Part shown: in pieces, positions 8,602 through 16,890 of the stretch
Layout of the letters: every line of letters starts with the position of its first letter
How positions within the stretch are numbered: position 1 is the first letter of the stretch
Assembly (NCBI GenBank): GCA_025055015.1
Contig: JANWYQ010000127.1
Location: forward strand, 1-53,506
DNA: 53,506 bases
From: Caldilineales bacterium
GTDB lineage: Bacteria; Chloroflexota; Anaerolineae; JAAEKA01
Direction: 5' to 3'
Notes under the pieces: generated by a model
Told to the model about the DNA's origin: nothing
Seen by the model: only the letters and a program-made list of their open reading frames with translations
Databases searched by the model: none
Program-made: the position numbers and the translations under genes

Positions 8602-8632
8602 ACCACCTTCGTGCCTTCGTGTCTTGGTGGTA
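8602..8632. repeat. Short interspersed repeat-like tract, family D
   Basis: The tract ACCACCTTCGTGCCTTCGTG followed by TCTTGGTGGT has 6-bp complementary ends (ACCACC/GGTGGT) around degenerate CTTCGTG heptamers. Sequences of this type recur between genes in many bacterial genomes. Only one copy is seen here. The rest of 8548-8725 shows no gene. Confidence 0.45.
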
Positions 8633-8725
8633 GAAGGGACTGTGCTTCAACAACTGGAAGAACCTGGCCGAGTTTGCCGGTTGATCCTGGTACCGTTGGC
8701 TCCCTCCTCGCTGTGGTGACGCGCT

Positions 8726-8757
8726 GTTGCGCAACTCCGCAGGAGTTGCGCTACAAC
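8726..8757. repeat. Palindromic repeat, family B, copy 2
   Basis: The core GCGCAACTCC-GCA-GGAGTTGCGC (8729-8751) is identical to copy 1. The right flank CTACAAC is also shared with copy 1. On the minus strand it supplies the TAG stop of the truncated gene at 8751-8960. Confidence 0.85.
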
Positions 8758-8960
8758 GGTAAGATAGGCACGCCGCCGTTGCTGAGGCTCACCCAGAAGA
8801 CCTCCGGGGTGAGGCAGTTGTCGGCGTCGCTGCCCGTGGGCGACACGTAGCGGGTGGCCGCGTCGGGCGCGGCGAGGGCAGGGGGACCGGGGATCAGCGC
8901 CAGAAGGGCCGCAAGCACAAGGAGAGGTTGGTTTAGTGCACGCCCGATCGCTTTCTTCAT
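8751..8960 (-). pseudogene. N-terminal remnant of a secreted parallel-beta-helix-type protein
   Basis: The ATG at 8960 has a strong GGAAGGG upstream and encodes a clear signal peptide (MKKAIGR, hydrophobic LLVLAALLALIPG, then ALA). The mature start DAATRYVSPTGSDADNCLTP is typical of secreted right-handed beta-helix proteins, which are normally many hundreds of residues long. Here the frame ends after 69 residues, exactly at the palindromic repeat copy 2. The gene has therefore lost nearly all of its mature domain, probably by a deletion or recombination at the repeat. The exported peptide could still be made but should be non-functional. Confidence 0.7.
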
Positions 8961-9108
8961 GGGAAGCATCCCTTCCAAGGGCAGATGCGATGCTGCGCCG
9001 GCGGCGTCAGGCATCATCCACCGCCAGGGGATGCCTCCACTGTACTCTGTCACCGCTTCGGAAACGCTTAGAGCCGCGGCTTGGGCGTCCTCCGATGGGG
9101 GGCTTGGT

Positions 9109-9153
9109 TTGACTTTTTGGCAAACTTAACTAAAATTTAGGGCAGCCTAATTT
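9109..9153 (+). promoter_or_regulatory. Promoter with DtxR/IdeR-type iron box
   Basis: The -35 is TTGACT (9109-9114) and the -10 is TAAAAT (9131-9136), with a 16-bp spacer. Abutting the -10 is TTAGGGCAGCCTAA (9137-9150). It differs from the first 14 bases of the DtxR consensus (TTAGGTTAGCCTAACCTAA) at only two positions and has symmetric TTAGG/CCTAA arms. This places an iron-repressor operator over the transcription start of a gene encoding an IdeR-like repressor and its Feo system. Autoregulation by Fe(II) is the natural inference. Confidence 0.75.
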
Positions 9154-9169
9154 GGAGTTTAGCCGGCTC

Positions 9170-9856
9170 GTGGACGAAATCACCGCTGCTCACCAGGACT
9201 ACCTCAAGGCCATCTACCTGCTGCGCAGCCAGGGCAGGGAGGCCACCAACGCGGCCATCGCCCAGGCCCTGGGCGTCACACCGGCTTCGGCCACCAACAT
9301 GATCCGCCGCCTGGCCGACATGGGGCTGGTGGTCTACGTCGCCTACCGCGAGGTCACGCTGACCCCGGCCGGCGAGCAAGTGGCGCTGGAGATGGTGCGC
9401 CATCATCGGCTGATCGAGCTCTTCCTGCACGACGTCCTGGGCATCCCCTGGGACAAGGTGCACGCGGAGGCGGAGCGGCTGGAGCACGTCATCAGCGAGG
9501 AGCTGGAGGAGGCCATCGCCGCCAAGCTGGGCTACCCCCAGTTCGACCCTCACGGCGACCCCATCCCGCCCAAGGGGGGCGCCGAGGCAGCGGTGGGCCA
9601 GAGCACGCTGGCCGGCTGGCCGACCCATCGGCCGGCGCGGCTGTGCCGGGTGCGCGCCCAGGACAGCGAGCGCCTGCGCTACTTGGGCAGCCTGGGGCTG
9701 TACCCCGGCGCACGCGTCGTCGTGGTGGACCGGGCGCCCTTCAACGGCCCCTTGACGGTGGAGGTGGACGGCCAACGCCAGGTGCTGGCCTACGAGATGG
9801 CCGACACCCTGCTGGTGAACGGCCTGGGCGAGCCGGAAGGAGAGACCTATGCCTGA
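9170..9856 (+). CDS. DtxR/IdeR-family iron-dependent transcriptional regulator
   Basis: 228 residues from the GTG at 9170; a TTG at 9152 is in frame but lies inside the operator. Domain order: winged helix (DYLKAIYLL through the recognition helix VTPASATNMIRRL), then a metal-binding and dimerisation domain (HHRLIELFLHDVLGIPWDKV, HAEAERLEHVISEEL), then a C-terminal SH3/FeoA-like domain (YLGSLGLYPGARVVVVDR). The normal DtxR/IdeR motif has Cys in the EAC position; here it is Glu (HAEAERLEH), so the primary metal site differs. GGAG at 9154-9157 precedes the GTG. It starts the iron locus and overlaps the next gene by 8 bp. Expected to repress this promoter when Fe(II) is plentiful. Confidence 0.9.
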   Translation: MDEITAAHQDYLKAIYLLRSQGREATNAAIAQALGVTPASATNMIRRLADMGLVVYVAYREVTLTPAGEQVALEMVRHHRLIELFLHDVLGIPWDKVHAEAERLEHVISEELEEAIAAKLGYPQFDPHGDPIPPKGGAEAAVGQSTLAGWPTHRPARLCRVRAQDSERLRYLGSLGLYPGARVVVVDRAPFNGPLTVEVDGQRQVLAYEMADTLLVNGLGEPEGETYA

Positions 9857-10970
9857 TCCCTTGTGGGCGTTGGCCATCGGCGCTGGACTGGCCCTGCTGT
9901 TGGCCGGGCTTTTCTGGCCGGAGCGCGGGCTGTGGCCGCGCTGGCGCCGCACCCGAGAGCTGACCGAGCGGGTGCTAACCGAGGACGCCCTCAAGCACAT
10001 CCACAAGTGGGAGATGAAAGGGCGTCGGCCGACGGTGGAGAGCCTGGCCGGCGCGCTCCAGGTCCCACGCGATCGGGTGGCGCAGCTGCTGGCGAACATG
10101 GAACAGCTTGGCCTCCTCACCTCACAGGGGGGCGATCTGCACCTGACCGCCGCAGGCCGAGACGCTGCCCTGCACATCATCCGCGCCCATCGCCTGTGGG
10201 AGCGCTACCTGGCGGACCAGACCGGCTACGACGAAGCCGACTGGCACGGCCAGGCGGAGCGGCTGGAGCACACCCTGCCGCCCGCGGAGGTGGACGCGCT
10301 GGCCGCGCGGCTGGGCCACCCCACCCACGACCCTCACGGCGACCCGATCCCCGACTCGGCGGGCCGCTTCGTGGCCCACGGCGGCCAGCCCCTCACTGCG
10401 CTGCCCCCGGACACGCCGGCGCAGATCGTGCACATCGAGGACGAGCCGGAGGTGGTGTACGCGCAGCTGGTGGCGGAGGGGCTCTACCCCGGCATGGCGG
10501 TGCGGCTGATCGAGCTGACGCCACAGCGGGTGCGCTTCTGGGCCAACGGCGACGAGCACGTGTTGGCGCCGCTGCTGGCCGCCAACATCTCCGTGGTGCC
10601 CAAGCCGGCCGAGGCCGAAGGCAAACAAGCGGTCAAAGCAGCGCCTCCCGCCATCCCCCTGAGCGCGCTGCGCCTGGGCGAGCAGGCCGAGGTGGTGGGC
10701 ATCTCCCCGCGTTGCCGAGGGCCCGAGCGGCGCCGCTTCATGGACCTGGGCATCCTGCCCGGCACCGTAGTCACGGCGGAGCTGGTCAGCCCCAGCGGCG
10801 ACCCCACCGCCTATCGCATCCGCGACGCGCTGATCGCGCTGCGCAAGGAGCAGGCCGATCTGATCCATGTGGCGCCCAGGCCGGCGCCGGCTGCGTCGCC
10901 CAACGGCGATCGGCCGACGGTCGGCCAAGAGCCAAGGCCTGAGGAGGCTGAGGCCCCGTCGTCGCCGTGA
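9849..10970 (+). CDS. Membrane-anchored DtxR-like protein with FeoA-type domains
   Basis: 373 residues. One N-terminal transmembrane helix (about 5-22, [18 protein letters not shown]) is followed by a winged-helix DtxR-like domain (about 30-95) and a metal/dimerisation domain with [10 protein letters not shown] and [10 protein letters not shown]. Two FeoA/SH3-like modules follow (about 175-250 and 275-345; the second has [20 protein letters not shown]). The tail is Pro/Ala-rich. FeoA domains normally assist FeoB, and the next genes encode FeoB. The protein may therefore be a membrane-tethered iron sensor or FeoB partner rather than a free repressor. DNA binding at the membrane is possible but not shown. 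Confidence 0.85.
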   Translation: MPDPLWALAIGAGLALLLAGLFWPERGLWPRWRRTRELTERVLTEDALKHIHKWEMKGRRPTVESLAGALQVPRDRVAQLLANMEQLGLLTSQGGDLHLTAAGRDAALHIIRAHRLWERYLADQTGYDEADWHGQAERLEHTLPPAEVDALAARLGHPTHDPHGDPIPDSAGRFVAHGGQPLTALPPDTPAQIVHIEDEPEVVYAQLVAEGLYPGMAVRLIELTPQRVRFWANGDEHVLAPLLAANISVVPKPAEAEGKQAVKAAPPAIPLSALRLGEQAEVVGISPRCRGPERRRFMDLGILPGTVVTAELVSPSGDPTAYRIRDALIALRKEQADLIHVAPRPAPAASPNGDRPTVGQEPRPEEAEAPSSP

Positions 10971-11134
10971 CGGCGACCGCCCGGCGACTCGGCTCGTCCC
11001 GGGCTGCGCTGCGTCTGAGAAAAGCGAGCATCAAACTAGGCGCTTGTCCTGAAAATCGGAGGTATTCCGGCCTGTCACGCCCCTGGTCCCGCCGCGTGAC
11101 CGAGGAGCGGACCTGCGAGCGAGGACGAGCGTCT

Positions 11135-11149
11135 TTTGGACCGTCCAAA
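11135..11149 (+). promoter_or_regulatory. Short perfect palindrome upstream of feoB GTPase gene
   Basis: TTTGGAC-C-GTCCAAA has 7-bp arms around one base and lies 12 bp before the ATG at 11162, where a ribosome site is expected (only weak GGGTAG is present). It could be an operator or an RNA element, or chance. The 190-bp gap before it holds nothing else recognisable. Confidence 0.4.
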
Positions 11150-11161
11150 CTGGGTAGCAGT

Positions 11162-12094
11162 ATGTCGTCTCAAACCGATGGCCCGACTGTAACCGCCCTC
11201 GACCAGCTCACGACGGCCGACGACGGCTTCACCGTGACCGTGGAGCCCCTGCCGGCTGCGGCCGCCGGCTGCGCCGCGTGCCCCGTGCACTCCGTGCACA
11301 ACGCCGCCAACCTGCGCAAGCTGGGCATTGACATGACCGACTGGGACTTCGTGGTGGCGCTGGCCGGCAACCCCAACGTGGGCAAGAGCACCGTGTTCAA
11401 CGCGCTCACCGGCCTGCGCCAGCACACGGGCAACTGGCCGGGCAAGACCGTCACCCGGGCCGAGGGCGGGTTCGAGTACGGCGGCCACCGCTACAAGCTG
11501 GTGGACCTGCCCGGCACCTACTCCCTGCTGGCCACCAGCCTGGACGAGGAGGTGGCGCGCGACTTCATCCTCTTCGGCCAGCCCGACGTGACCGTGGTGG
11601 TGGTGGACGCCACGCGGCTGGAGCGCAACCTGAACTTGGTGTTGCAGGTGCTGGAGATCACCGACCGGGTGGTGGTGGCGCTGAACCTGATGGACGAGGC
11701 TCGGCGCCACCGCCTGCAGATTGACCACCGCCGCCTGGCCCGCGACCTGGGGGTGCCGGTGGTGCCCACCGAGGCGCGGCGAGGCAAGGGGCTGCCGGAG
11801 CTGCTCCAGGCCATCAGCGACGTGGCCACCGGCCGCATCGTCACCCGGCCGCACCGGATCAAGAACGAGCCGCCGGCCCTGAAACAGGCCATCGCCACCC
11901 TCACCCGCCAGATCGAGGCTGCCTTTCCCGGCCTGCCCAACGCGCGCTGGGTGGCCCTGCGCCTGCTGGACGGCGACGAGCGCATCGCCGAGGCCGTGCG
12001 CCTGGGCGAGCTGGGGGACCTGAGCCGGGGCAGCGCCGAGGAGCGCAGCCAGAGCGTGCAGAGCTTGAGTGCCAAGCCGGAGCCTGTGCCATGA
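11162..12094 (+). CDS. feoB: FeoB GTPase subunit (split FeoB, G-domain polypeptide)
   Basis: 310 residues containing only the cytoplasmic part of FeoB, the Fe(II) transporter. G motifs are complete: G1 GNPNVGKS (69-76), G2 region [11 protein letters not shown]3 DLPG (115-118) and G4 NLMD (175-178), followed by the helical GDI-type region to the C-terminus. Before the G-domain is an unusual extension with C37-x2-C40-x2-H43-x2-H46 ([10 protein letters not shown]), which could bind metal. The frame is open from 10967 but the ATG at 11162 gives the sensible start. The stop overlaps the membrane-subunit start by four bases (ATGA), so the two halves are probably made in equal amounts. FeoB is usually one chain of 600-800 residues. 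Confidence 0.9.
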   Translation: MSSQTDGPTVTALDQLTTADDGFTVTVEPLPAAAAGCAACPVHSVHNAANLRKLGIDMTDWDFVVALAGNPNVGKSTVFNALTGLRQHTGNWPGKTVTRAEGGFEYGGHRYKLVDLPGTYSLLATSLDEEVARDFILFGQPDVTVVVVDATRLERNLNLVLQVLEITDRVVVALNLMDEARRHRLQIDHRRLARDLGVPVVPTEARRGKGLPELLQAISDVATGRIVTRPHRIKNEPPALKQAIATLTRQIEAAFPGLPNARWVALRLLDGDERIAEAVRLGELGDLSRGSAEERSQSVQSLSAKPEPVP

Positions 12095-13578
12095 GCCAGA
12101 CAGCGCAACTCACCGGACCACTGTCTACCGGCGGGCCGGCCGCGCGTCCGTCGCAGCCCGCCGTCACTCCCGATCAGATCCTGGCCACCGCCCGCAGCCT
12201 GCGCTGGCAGGTGGGCAGCGACTACCACCAGGCGCTGATGGAGGCCATCTACACCGAGGCCGCGCGCATCGCCGACCGCGCCGTGACCCGGCCGGGCGAG
12301 AAGCCGCGCTTTGACCTGGACCGCACCATTGACCGCCTGGTCACCAGCCGCGTGTGGGGCTTTCCGCTGATGATCCTGCTCTTCACCCTGGTGTTTTGGA
12401 TCACCATCAGCGGCGCCAACATCCCGTCGCAGCTGCTCTCCAACCTGCTGATCGGCGTCGTCTACCCCTGGCTCCACCGCCTGGCCGACCTGATCGGCCT
12501 GCCCTGGTGGCTGACCGGGCTGCTGATTGACGGGGTGTACCTGAGCACCGCTTGGGTGGTGAGCGTCATGCTGCCGCCCATGGCCATCTTCTTCCCCCTC
12601 TTCACCCTGCTGGAGGACTTCGGCTACCTGCCGCGGGTGGCCTTCAACCTGGACAACCTATTCAAGAAGGCGGGCGCGCACGGCAAGCAGGCCCTGAGCC
12701 TGATGATGGGCTTCGGCTGCAACGCGGCCGGCGTGGTCTCCACCCGCATCATTGACAGCCCGCGCGAGCGGCTGATCGCCATCCTCACCAACAACTTCGC
12801 GCTGTGCAACGGCCGCTGGCCGCTGCAGATCCTGATCGCCACCCTGTTCCTGGGCGGGCTGGTGGCCGCGCCCTGGGCCGGCCTGATCGCAGCGCTCTCG
12901 GTGGTCGGCGTGGCCGTGCTGGGGGTGTTGTTCAGCTTTGCCGCCTCGTGGGCGCTGTCGCGCACGGTGCTGCGCGGGCAGCCCTCCACCTTCAGCCTGG
13001 AGCTGCCTCCCTACCGCCCGCCGCGGGTGCTGCAGACCATCTACACCTCCCTCATTGACCGCACCATCATCATCCTGGGCCGCGCAGTGATGTTCGCCGT
13101 GCCCGCGGGCGCCGTGATCTGGCTGACGGCCAACGTGCACGTGGGCGGCGCCAGCATCGCCGAGCACCTGGTGCGCCTGCTGGACCCCATCGGCCTGCTG
13201 ATCGGGCTGAACAGCGTGATCCTGGTGGCCTACATCGTGGCCATCCCCGCCAACGAGATCGTCATCCCCACCATCCTGATGCTCACGGTGCTGGTGACGG
13301 GCATGAGCGACGTCGGCGCAGGCGCGGGGGTGCTGTTCGAGCTGGAGAACACCGAGGACCTGATGCGGGTGTTCCAGGCCAGCGGCTGGACGCTGCTCAC
13401 CGCGGTCAACCTGATGCTGTTCAGCCTGCTGCACAACCCCTGCAGCACCACCATCTACACCATCTACAAGGAGACGGGCAGCCGCAAGTGGGCCGCGGTG
13501 GGCGCCCTGTTGCCCCTGGCCATCGGCTTCGTGGTCACCTTCCTGGTGGCGCAGGTGTGGCGGCTGGTGGCCGGGTAG
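12091..13578 (+). CDS. feoB: FeoB membrane subunit (split FeoB, nucleoside-recognition/gate domains)
   Basis: 495 residues with about eight to ten transmembrane helices and no G-domain. The two gate repeats are visible: [13 protein letters not shown] (Cys210) with [11 protein letters not shown] (Cys239), the variant found in group-2-type FeoB, and a C-terminal [17 protein letters not shown]. Residues 1-85 are soluble and may dock the GTPase half. It starts in the ATGA overlap with the GTPase gene. With the two DtxR/FeoA-like proteins upstream it forms a four-gene ferrous-iron uptake operon. Splitting FeoB at the G-domain/membrane junction is known in some lineages; a frameshift artefact is unlikely because of the tidy start/stop overlap. 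Confidence 0.9.
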   Translation: MSQTAQLTGPLSTGGPAARPSQPAVTPDQILATARSLRWQVGSDYHQALMEAIYTEAARIADRAVTRPGEKPRFDLDRTIDRLVTSRVWGFPLMILLFTLVFWITISGANIPSQLLSNLLIGVVYPWLHRLADLIGLPWWLTGLLIDGVYLSTAWVVSVMLPPMAIFFPLFTLLEDFGYLPRVAFNLDNLFKKAGAHGKQALSLMMGFGCNAAGVVSTRIIDSPRERLIAILTNNFALCNGRWPLQILIATLFLGGLVAAPWAGLIAALSVVGVAVLGVLFSFAASWALSRTVLRGQPSTFSLELPPYRPPRVLQTIYTSLIDRTIIILGRAVMFAVPAGAVIWLTANVHVGGASIAEHLVRLLDPIGLLIGLNSVILVAYIVAIPANEIVIPTILMLTVLVTGMSDVGAGAGVLFELENTEDLMRVFQASGWTLLTAVNLMLFSLLHNPCSTTIYTIYKETGSRKWAAVGALLPLAIGFVVTFLVAQVWRLVAG

Positions 13579-13707
13579 CGCCTTGCGGGGGCCGGTTGGC
13601 CCGCGTGCGCCATTGCGTTGACCGCCGGGACGAGGCCCTCCGAACGGCCATGCACGGTGGAGGCCTGATCGTCTAAGTAGACATAAAAGCTAGAGGAGAG
13701 CCCTTCC

Positions 13708-14196
13708 ATGTCCGACCGCAAAGCCAAGCTCAAGGCCAAGCTCGACACGGCCCGCAGCTATCTGCTGGCCGTCGCCGCACAGGTCACCGACGACCGCGCC
13801 CTGGCAGCCACCGAGAACCCCGAGTGGAACGTCCACGACATCCTGGCCCACCTGGCCGTGGCCGAGCGAGGGCTTCAGGCCACGGTTCAGCGCTTCCTGG
13901 CCGGCGATCCTCTGCCCGAGGGGTTCTCCCTGGACGTGTGGAACCGCCGCCAGGTGGCCAAGCACAAGGATCGCCCCGTGGCCGAGCTGCTGGAAAGCCT
14001 CCGCGCCAGCCGCCAGGACACGTTGGCCCTGTTGGACAGCCTCAGCGAGGAGCAGCTCGACGTCAGCGGCACCCACCCGGCGGGCTTCCAGACCACGGTG
14101 GCCGGCATCTTCCGCGTGATGGCCATCCACGAGCGGGACCACGGCCGGGAGATCGCCGCTGCTCTGGGGCTGGCGGTGGAACCGCCGTCCGTGTAG
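13708..14196 (+). CDS. DinB-like domain protein
   Basis: A 162-residue four-helix-bundle protein of the DinB/YfiT superfamily, which often uses three histidines to bind a metal and acts as a thiol-dependent transferase. Candidate ligands are His48 (DILAHL), His141 and His145 (HERDHGRE). GAGGAG precedes the ATG by nine bases. It is 130 bp from feoB and 155 bp from aspS with a promoter in between, so it is probably monocistronic. Substrate and role are unknown. Confidence 0.85.
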   Translation: MSDRKAKLKAKLDTARSYLLAVAAQVTDDRALAATENPEWNVHDILAHLAVAERGLQATVQRFLAGDPLPEGFSLDVWNRRQVAKHKDRPVAELLESLRASRQDTLALLDSLSEEQLDVSGTHPAGFQTTVAGIFRVMAIHERDHGREIAAALGLAVEPPSV

Positions 14197-14269
14197 TCGG
14201 TTACCGTCCCATCGGCGACCCCGGTCCGTCTGTGGTAGCTTCCTCTTCTCTCGCACCGCAGTGGGGGAG

Positions 14270-14298
14270 TTGTCCGGCCGCGGCCTCTGCGGTATAAT
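14270..14298 (+). promoter_or_regulatory. Promoter of aspS
   Basis: TTGTCC (14270-14275), a 17-bp spacer and a perfect TATAAT (14293-14298), about 54 bp before the aspS ATG. No T-box or other leader is seen. Confidence 0.7.
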
Positions 14299-14351
14299 CG
14301 GCTTCCGTTCGTGCTTTCTATCTCATTGCTGCAAGGAATTCAGCTTGTTCT

Positions 14352-16136
14352 ATGCTCAAACGCACCCACACCTGCGGCGAGCTGCGGCCCGTCCACGCCG
14401 GCCAGGCAGTTGTCCTCAACGGCTGGGCCTACCACCGCCGCGACCACGGCAACATCATCTTCATTGACCTGCGCGACCGCTACGGCGTCACCCAGGTGGT
14501 GGTGACCCCGGAGGCGCCCGCAGCCTACGAGACGGCCCAGCGGGTGCGCAGCGAATACGTGCTGGCGGTGCGGGGCGTCGTCCGCCGCCGGCCCGAGGGC
14601 ATGGAGAACCCCCAGATCGCCACCGGCGAGGTCGAGGTGGTGGCCCAAGAGCTGGTGGTGGAGAACCCCGCCAAGCCCCTGCCCTTCGAGATCCGCGACG
14701 ACATCGAGGTCAACGAGCACCTGCGGCTGAAGTATCGCTACCTGGACCTGCGGCGGCCGCGGCTGCAGCGCAACCTCATCCTGCGCCATCGCGCGGTCAA
14801 GCTGATGCGCGACTACATGGACGCGCACAACTTCCTGGAGATCGAGACCCCCATCCTGACCAAGTCCACCCCCGAGGGCGCGCGCGACTACCTGGTGCCC
14901 AGCCGTGTCCATCCCGGCAAGTTCTATGCCTTGCCCCAGAGCCCTCAGCAGTTCAAGCAGCTGCTGATGGTGGCCGGCTACGACCGCTACTTCCAGATCG
15001 CTCGCTGTTTCCGCGACGAGGACCTGCGCGCTGACCGCCAGCCGGAGTTCACCCAGCTGGACGTGGAGATGTCCTTCGTGGACCAGGAGGACATCATCGA
15101 GGTGATCAGCGGCCTTTGCCGGGAGCTGGTGGCGCAGCTCACCGACCGGGAGCCGCCCAGCCTCCCCTTTCCCCGCATGACCTACGCCGAGGCCATGGAG
15201 CGCTACGGCAGCGACAAGCCCGACATCCGCTTCGGCCTGGAGCTGAAGGACCTGGGCGACCTGCTGGCCGACACCCAAGTGGGCTTCCTGGCGGCGGCCC
15301 TGCAGGCGGGCCAGCGGGTGAAGGCCGTGCGCGGGCCAGGCCTGGCTGCCCTCAGCGGCACCAAGCTGCGGGAGCAGGTGAAGGCCTACGAGGATGTCGT
15401 CAAGGTCTTCGGCGCCAAGGGGCTGGCCTGGCTGGACTACCCGAGCGAGGGCAGCCCGCGCTCACCCATCGCTAAGTTCTTCAGCCCCACGGAGCTGGCC
15501 GCCATCGCCCAGCGCTGCGAAGTAGAGCCGGGCGACGTGGTGTTCATCGTGGCGGACACCGACAAGGTGGTGGCAGCGGCGCTGGGCGAGCTGCGCCTGC
15601 GCATCGGCCGCGACCTGGGCCTGATCCCGGCCGACCAGTTCCGCTTCCTCTGGGTGGTGGACTTCCCGCTGCTGGAGTGGAACGACGAGGAGCGGCGCTG
15701 GGAGCCCGTGCACCATCCCTTCACCTCGCCCAAGGCGGAGGACCTGGACCGCCTGGAGAGCGACCCCGGCAGCGTGCGCGCCAACGCCTACGACCTGGTG
15801 CTCAACGGCATCGAGCTGGGCGGCGGCAGCATCCGAATTCACCGCCGCGACGTGCAGGAGCGCATGTTCCGCCTGCTGGGCCACACGCCCGAGGCCGCCA
15901 TGACCAAGTTCGGCCACATGCTGGAGGCCTTCGAGTACGGCACGCCCCCCCACGGCGGCATCGCCCTGGGCATTGATCGCTTCATCATGCTGCTGGCCGG
16001 CGAGCAGTCCATCCGCGAGGTGATCGCCTTCCCCAAGAACCAGCAGGCGATGGAGCCCATGACCGGCACGCCGGACGCGGTGGACAAGGCCCAGCTCGAC
16101 CTGCTGCACCTGATCTCGACGGCGCCGAAGGCGTAG
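14352..16136 (+). CDS. aspS: Aspartyl-tRNA synthetase
   Basis: 594 residues, class II synthetase of bacterial type that charges tRNA-Asp in the cytoplasm. An N-terminal OB-fold anticodon-binding domain ([19 protein letters not shown]) is followed by motif 2 ([19 protein letters not shown]), the bacterial GAD insertion (about 280-410), [13 protein letters not shown] and motif 3 ([12 protein letters not shown]). Length is normal. The C-terminal [13 protein letters not shown] differs slightly from the usual FPKTQ. Whether it also charges tRNA-Asn depends on gatCAB elsewhere and cannot be told here. It has its own promoter and a palindromic repeat eight bases after the stop. Confidence 0.97.
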   Translation: MLKRTHTCGELRPVHAGQAVVLNGWAYHRRDHGNIIFIDLRDRYGVTQVVVTPEAPAAYETAQRVRSEYVLAVRGVVRRRPEGMENPQIATGEVEVVAQELVVENPAKPLPFEIRDDIEVNEHLRLKYRYLDLRRPRLQRNLILRHRAVKLMRDYMDAHNFLEIETPILTKSTPEGARDYLVPSRVHPGKFYALPQSPQQFKQLLMVAGYDRYFQIARCFRDEDLRADRQPEFTQLDVEMSFVDQEDIIEVISGLCRELVAQLTDREPPSLPFPRMTYAEAMERYGSDKPDIRFGLELKDLGDLLADTQVGFLAAALQAGQRVKAVRGPGLAALSGTKLREQVKAYEDVVKVFGAKGLAWLDYPSEGSPRSPIAKFFSPTELAAIAQRCEVEPGDVVFIVADTDKVVAAALGELRLRIGRDLGLIPADQFRFLWVVDFPLLEWNDEERRWEPVHHPFTSPKAEDLDRLESDPGSVRANAYDLVLNGIELGGGSIRIHRRDVQERMFRLLGHTPEAAMTKFGHMLEAFEYGTPPHGGIALGIDRFIMLLAGEQSIREVIAFPKNQQAMEPMTGTPDAVDKAQLDLLHLISTAPKA

Positions 16137-16143
16137 AGCAGGC

Positions 16144-16172
16144 GTAGGGCAACTCCTGGGGAGTTGCCCTAC
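16144..16172 (+). repeat. Palindromic repeat family B variant, possible aspS terminator
   Basis: A perfect 13-bp inverted repeat GTAGGGCAACTCC-TGG-GGAGTTGCCCTAC, the same family as 8521-8547. It starts seven bases after the aspS stop, and a T-rich stretch (GTTTTTTGG) follows 17 bases later. It may have been co-opted as a terminator, but the T run is not directly adjacent. Confidence 0.7.
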
Positions 16173-16191
16173 AGCGCTCATCGCGCCGTTT

Positions 16192-16219
16192 TTTGGTCGG
16201 CCGTCAGGTGCGCTATAAT
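16192..16219 (+). promoter_or_regulatory. Promoter of the MBL-fold hydrolase gene
   Basis: A TATAAT -10 at 16214-16219 with a weaker TTTGGT -35 at 16192-16197 (16-bp spacer), 43 bp before the ATG. Confidence 0.55.
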
Positions 16220-16262
16220 GGGCGTGCGATTGTGAAGCTTGCCACAGCGGGAGGTCACCACC

Positions 16263-16877
16263 ATGATCGAGAACATCCATTGGCTTGGCCACGACAGCTT
16301 CCGCATTGACGGCGACGTCACTGTCTACATTGACCCCTGGCAACTGCCCCCCAACAGCCCGCCGGCCGACCTGATCCTCATCACCCACGAGCACTACGAC
16401 CACTACTCCAAGCCGGACATTGACCGCATCCGCACCCCGCAGACCGAGATCGTCACCAACGCCACCGTGGCCCGCACCCTCAACGGCGGCGCCCACGTGG
16501 TGAAGCCCGGCGATCGGTTGACGGTGCGAGGGGTGTCCATCGAGGTGCTGCCCGCCTACAACCTCAACAAGAAGTTCCACCCCAAGTCGGCCGGCCACCT
16601 GGGCTTCGTGGTGACCCTGGGCGGCCAGCGCATCTACCACGCCGGCGACACCGACGCCATCCCGGAGATGAAGGGCCTGCGGCCGGACATCGCGCTGCTG
16701 CCGGTCAGCGGCACCTACGTCATGGACGCCGAGGAGGCGGTGGAGGCGGTGCGGCTGCTGCAGCCGGGCCTAGCGGTGCCCATGCACTACGGCGCCATCG
16801 TCGGCTCGGAGGCCGACGCCCGGCGCTTCCAGCAGCTCAGCCCGGCGCCCGTGCGCATCCTGCCCAAAGAAGCCTGA
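16263..16877 (+). CDS. MBL-fold metal-dependent hydrolase (UlaG-like)
   Basis: 204 residues, metallo-beta-lactamase fold. Metal motif THEHYDHYS gives His42, His44, Asp46 and His47; further ligands are in HAGDTDAIPEM and the C-terminal PMHYGAIVG. Small stand-alone proteins of this type (UlaG/YtkL-like) hydrolyse lactones or phosphodiesters, but the substrate cannot be inferred. GGAGG lies ten bases before the ATG at 16263; the in-frame start at 16239 has no ribosome site. The PIG-L gene starts 13 bp downstream, so the two are likely cotranscribed. Confidence 0.88.
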   Translation: MIENIHWLGHDSFRIDGDVTVYIDPWQLPPNSPPADLILITHEHYDHYSKPDIDRIRTPQTEIVTNATVARTLNGGAHVVKPGDRLTVRGVSIEVLPAYNLNKKFHPKSAGHLGFVVTLGGQRIYHAGDTDAIPEMKGLRPDIALLPVSGTYVMDAEEAVEAVRLLQPGLAVPMHYGAIVGSEADARRFQQLSPAPVRILPKEA

Positions 16878-16890
16878 GGACCCCCGCTCC

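Noticed and set aside
8611..8850. Short plus-strand frame across 8.6-8.85 kb
   Set aside because: It runs through two repeats and the antisense of the beta-helix remnant, with no ribosome site or motif.
12091..12094. feoB split as a sequencing frameshift
   Set aside because: A clean ATGA stop/start overlap and a domain boundary at the break argue for two genuine genes.
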